Assembly: GCA_050011895.1 (NCBI GenBank)
Contig: JBEKIF010000078.1
Location: 1 to 15,250 of the forward strand
DNA: 15,250 nt
Direction: 5' to 3'
Source: DATBGO01 sp050011895
Lineage (GTDB): Bacteria > Actinomycetota > Actinomycetes > Streptosporangiales > Streptosporangiaceae
Positions 13,300 to 15,250 of this stretch are shown in pieces. The notes under the pieces were generated by a model, which was not told the origin of the DNA, did no database searches, and was given only the letters and a program-made list of their open reading frames with translations. Numbering within the stretch: position 1 is the first letter of the stretch; each line of letters opens with the position of its first letter. Made by a program: the position numbers and the translations under genes.

Positions 13300-13566
13300 C
13301 CGACACCAACGCCCTTGATCGACCGGGTCCGGCTTCCAGCCGGGGGGCCGTCCGGGGCCGGGTTTGCCGGGTTTCGGTGCACCGGCGGCCCGGGCCGCGC
13401 CCCAGCCTGGGCAGTATCGTTTTTTTGCCGCCGCCTTGGACGGGCGCTGCAGGTAGGCCATGACGAGCTGGTCGAAGCCCATCGGGCCGGCCTGCCATCC
13501 AGGGCGCTGCTGCGCCGCCAGCCGGACGGGATCGGCGCAGACCCAGCACGGTGGGGTGCCGGTCAC
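13300..13566 (-). pseudogene. Protein-like frame with basic Pro/Gly tail, possible gene remnant
   Basis: A minus-strand frame from 13566 reads like protein for about 85 residues. It has CWVCADPVRLAAQQ, then PGWQAGPMGFDQLVMAYLQ, a Lys-rich stretch, and PKPGKPGPGRPPG. The last motif resembles the basic Pro/Gly-rich C-terminal tails I know from some actinobacterial IS transposases. There is no ribosome site at the GTG (13566). The frame continues into, and overlaps by 212 bp, the better-supported glycosylase gene in another frame. I read it as a decayed fragment or a chance frame; the 13300 boundary is approximate. Confidence 0.2.
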
Positions 13567-13738
13567 TGTCGGTGCGGTGGCTGATGAGCCCGGGAAGCTC
13601 AGCGTCCGCGGTCGCGCGGGGGACGGTGAGCAGCTAGCCGGCCCGCTCCTGGCCCGCGGGCCTGAGCTGACCGACGGGGCCCCGGCTGGGAGCCAGGAAC
13701 TGTGGGAGCGGGGCCGTCGTGGCCGCGGCGCCGCTGGC

Positions 13739-13744
13739 TAGGCT
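13739..13744 (+). promoter_or_regulatory. -10 element of a leaderless promoter
   Basis: TAGGCT (pattern TANNNT) lies exactly 6 bases before the ATG at 13751, and no ribosome site precedes that ATG. This spacing places the transcription start at or next to the A of the start codon, the usual arrangement of leaderless mRNAs in actinobacteria. The -35 region is not recognisable. Confidence 0.5.
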
Positions 13745-13750
13745 CACCGC

Positions 13751-14773
13751 ATGAGCTCGATCGAGGGACTGCGCGGCGCCGCCATCGTCAGCAGGGCCGG
13801 ATCGGCCGAGCTGGCCCTGGCCGACGGCCCCGCCGATGCCGAGACCGGCACCGCGTGCACCCCGCAGACGCGGTTCCAGATCGCGTCGATCAGCAAGCAG
13901 TTCGCTGCCGTCGCCGTGCTGCTGCTGGCCGAGTCCGGAACTGTGCTGCTGGACGAGCCAGTGGACCGGTGGTTCCCTGGCAGCCCCGCGCAGTGGCAGC
14001 GGGTCACGCTGCACCACCTGCTGACCCACACCGCCGGGGTCGGTCATTGGGGCGAGGCCCCTGGCTTCGAGCCGTCGAAGCCGATGGACCCAGGCGAGCG
14101 CCTGGAACTGGTCCTGCAGGCGCCGCTCGTCGCCGAGCCGGGCACCCGGTGGAGGTACAGCAGTCCCGGTTTCCTGCTCGCCGGTCATATCGTGCGGCTG
14201 GCCTGCGGCCAGCCGTACGCCCGCTTCGTCACCGAGCGGATCGTGGCCCCGCTCGGGCTGACGTCGACGACCGTTGGCGGCCGCACCGACGGCATCGCGC
14301 GCGGCTACTCCGGGGGCCAGCCGGTGGCCACGTGGGACCTCAGCACGATGCCGGGCACCGGCGATATCTGCTCGACCGTCGGTGACCTGGCCCGCTTCAC
14401 CACCCTGGTGCAGTCAGGAGCGCTGCTCACCGGCGATTCCCTGCGAGCGATGCGCACCGTGCACACGCCGGTCAGCGGCGATCAGGGCACCAGCGACGGA
14501 TGGCTGACCGTCGAAGGCTACGGGTACGGCTGCTTCGTCGGGCGCATCGCCGGGTGCGCCGCCTACGTCCATTCGGGGGACAATCCCGGCTACCAGTCCT
14601 TTGCCGCGTGGCTACCCGAGCCTGCGGCCAGCATCGTCATCCTCGCCAACGATGAGGCCGCGGACCTTGAGCGGCTGCTCCGGCAGCTGGTCCCGGCGGC
14701 CCTGGAATCTGCTGGCCAAGTGGTCTCGGCCGTAAGTTCGTCGGGTGTCAGGCCCAGGCGGTGGGATCGTTGA
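13751..14773 (+). CDS. Serine hydrolase of the beta-lactamase/class C family
   Basis: The 340-residue protein has the penicillin-binding/beta-lactamase fold. The SxxK motif with the nucleophile is SISK (Ser46, Lys49), preceded by TRFQIA. The second motif is YSS (136-138, in RWRYSSPGFLLAG), where most members have YxN. The third is HSG (274-276, in VHSGDNPGYQS). Also typical are LHHLLTHTAGV (88-98) and EPGTRWRYSS. There is no signal peptide or membrane anchor, so it should be cytoplasmic. An esterase or peptidase role is then likelier than antibiotic resistance; the substrate is unknown. Translation appears leaderless from the ATG at 13751. The last 26 bp overlap a convergent small ORF, and the C-terminal tail (about 320-340) is low-complexity, so the true end may have been altered by rearrangement. 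Confidence 0.9.
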   Translation: MSSIEGLRGAAIVSRAGSAELALADGPADAETGTACTPQTRFQIASISKQFAAVAVLLLAESGTVLLDEPVDRWFPGSPAQWQRVTLHHLLTHTAGVGHWGEAPGFEPSKPMDPGERLELVLQAPLVAEPGTRWRYSSPGFLLAGHIVRLACGQPYARFVTERIVAPLGLTSTTVGGRTDGIARGYSGGQPVATWDLSTMPGTGDICSTVGDLARFTTLVQSGALLTGDSLRAMRTVHTPVSGDQGTSDGWLTVEGYGYGCFVGRIAGCAAYVHSGDNPGYQSFAAWLPEPAASIVILANDEAADLERLLRQLVPAALESAGQVVSAVSSSGVRPRRWDR

Positions 14774-15029
14774 GGTAGAGGCCGCAGGCGGTGTCGAGGA
14801 CGTCTTGGCAGGTGCCGACGGGCAGGCCGGTAGGGAAGATCGATTCGTCGTAGTCGTCGTGGCTGGCGCGGTAGATCGCGAATTGCCATCGGTGGGCGGA
14901 GCCGACATAGCGGAGCCGGCCCAGCTTGACCGTGGTGGCGTCGGTCTCAAGCAGGCAGGCATGCACTGGACCGTCGCAGGGAGCCGACGCCATCATCGCC
15001 CTGCGCTGCAAGAGGCCCGCAGCCAGCAC
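14748..15029 (-). CDS. Hypothetical protein, possibly N-terminally truncated
   Basis: The frame encodes up to 93 residues. The first 20 or so are unconvincing. From about residue 22 it has clear protein character and strong codon bias: VHACLLETDATTVKLGRL, RWQFAIYRASHDDYDESIFP, then LDTACGLYLNDPTAWA at the end. It resembles a family of short uncharacterised actinobacterial proteins with a similar LDxACGLYL end, recalled from memory and not checked. The start is uncertain: GTG at 15029 lacks a ribosome site, and ATG at 14996 or 14993 is possible. It follows the MarR-like fragment on the same strand by 66 bp and overlaps the serine hydrolase by 26 bp. An eroded 5' end would explain the missing start signals. 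Confidence 0.6.
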   Translation of the reverse strand: MLAAGLLQRRAMMASAPCDGPVHACLLETDATTVKLGRLRYVGSAHRWQFAIYRASHDDYDESIFPTGLPVGTCQDVLDTACGLYLNDPTAWA

Positions 15030-15095
15030 CCGCGCGTCACCAGGCCGTTGCTGCCTGCGCCACGTGCCCTGGTCCAGGCGGCCGGTCCGGAGGAG

Positions 15096-15250
15096 TCACG
15101 TCGCCGATGCGGGCGGTTCGGTCAGTGCGGCGATGCACGCAGTGAGCAGGCGCCGCATCTGATCTTGTTCGCTGGCATCCAGATTGGCCAGCATGTCTTG
15201 CTCGACGCGGCGAACCGCGGCGCTGGCCATCTTGAGCTGGCGGCGCCCGC
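15096..15250 (-). CDS. MarR-like regulator, C-terminal fragment cut by the window edge
   Basis: The last 50 codons of a minus-strand gene are visible, entering at 15248 and stopping at TGA 15096-15098. The residues include RRVEQDMLANLDASEQDQM and RRLLTACIAALTEPPASAT. The pattern of a helix with VE..ML..L.A.E...MRRLL is that of the C-terminal dimerisation helix of MarR-family repressors. The DNA-binding part lies outside the window, so the assignment rests on this tail alone. A small hypothetical gene follows in the same direction. Confidence 0.6.
   Translation of the reverse strand, partial: GRRQLKMASAAVRRVEQDMLANLDASEQDQMRRLLTACIAALTEPPASAT

Larger units (their letters stand above)
13254..13750. 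other. Gap between glycosylase and serine hydrolase genes
   Basis: This 497-bp region between two divergent genes holds no convincing complete gene. It contains a T7 run at about 13420, a perfect 12-bp palindrome GGCCCGCGGGCC (13651-13662), the -10 element of the serine hydrolase and a protein-like minus-strand frame listed separately. Several frames stay open because of the high GC content. Confidence 0.5.

Noticed and set aside
12051..13463. Plus-strand open frame of 470 codons across the serC end and the glycosylase gene
   Set aside because: It lies out of frame over serC and antisense to the glycosylase gene, both of which have clear family motifs. Its residues are rich in Arg, Gly and Pro without any domain, as expected for a GC-driven shadow frame.
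13751..14773. Antibiotic-resistance beta-lactamase
   Set aside because: There is no signal peptide, the second motif is YSS and not YxN, and the family is dominated by esterases and peptidases; resistance is not supported.

Overview
The window is about 15 kb of very GC-rich DNA with dense, mostly chromosomal housekeeping genes. The GC-rich third codon positions, an IdeR/DtxR-type iron regulator, a CitA-type citrate synthase, an actinobacterial SerC, a SpoIIE-type phosphatase fused to an RsbW-like kinase domain, GTG/TTG starts and an apparently leaderless gene all point to a high-GC actinomycete. I cannot fix the genus from sequence alone.

Left part (1-5650). A tRNA-Gly(CCC) lies on the minus strand at the window edge, followed by a minus-strand pair: a small heat shock protein (Hsp20) and a HspR-like MerR regulator downstream of it. 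Across an unusually AT-rich divergent promoter region lies a long VLCAD-like acyl-CoA dehydrogenase (+). It faces a thiolase (-) across a 370-bp gap holding a perfect 19-bp inverted repeat. Dehydrogenase and thiolase are the first and last activities of beta-oxidation. The thiolase is divergent from a second MerR regulator, and the 497-bp gap between them holds an operator-like cluster of GTCACT motifs and a GC-rich 18-bp tandem repeat.

Middle part (5650-10150). A 55-residue two-helix membrane protein (+) converges on a minus-strand run of three genes: pdxH (PNP/PMP oxidase), an IdeR-type iron regulator, and a 753-residue PAS-GAF-PP2C-HATPase signalling protein. The gaps are only 68 and 54 bp, so the iron regulator and the partner-switching phosphatase/kinase may be co-transcribed. 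This is the most unusual gene association in the window.

Right part (10150-15250). Divergent from pdxH is a tightly coupled pair, citA and serC, overlapping by 8 bp. SerC uses PLP, the product of PdxH, so the two divergent transcripts are linked metabolically. serC shares its stop-codon bases with a convergent AlkA-like DNA glycosylase gene. A class C beta-lactamase-fold serine hydrolase (+) follows, probably leaderless. Its 3' end overlaps a convergent small ORF of unknown function, behind the C-terminal end of a MarR-like regulator that runs off the window.

No CRISPR array, complete insertion sequence, phage module or recognisable defence system was found. The strongest second-look items are the perfect inverted repeat at 3386-3455, the ideR-phosphatase pairing, and catalytic-residue substitutions in the citrate synthase and the DNA glycosylase.
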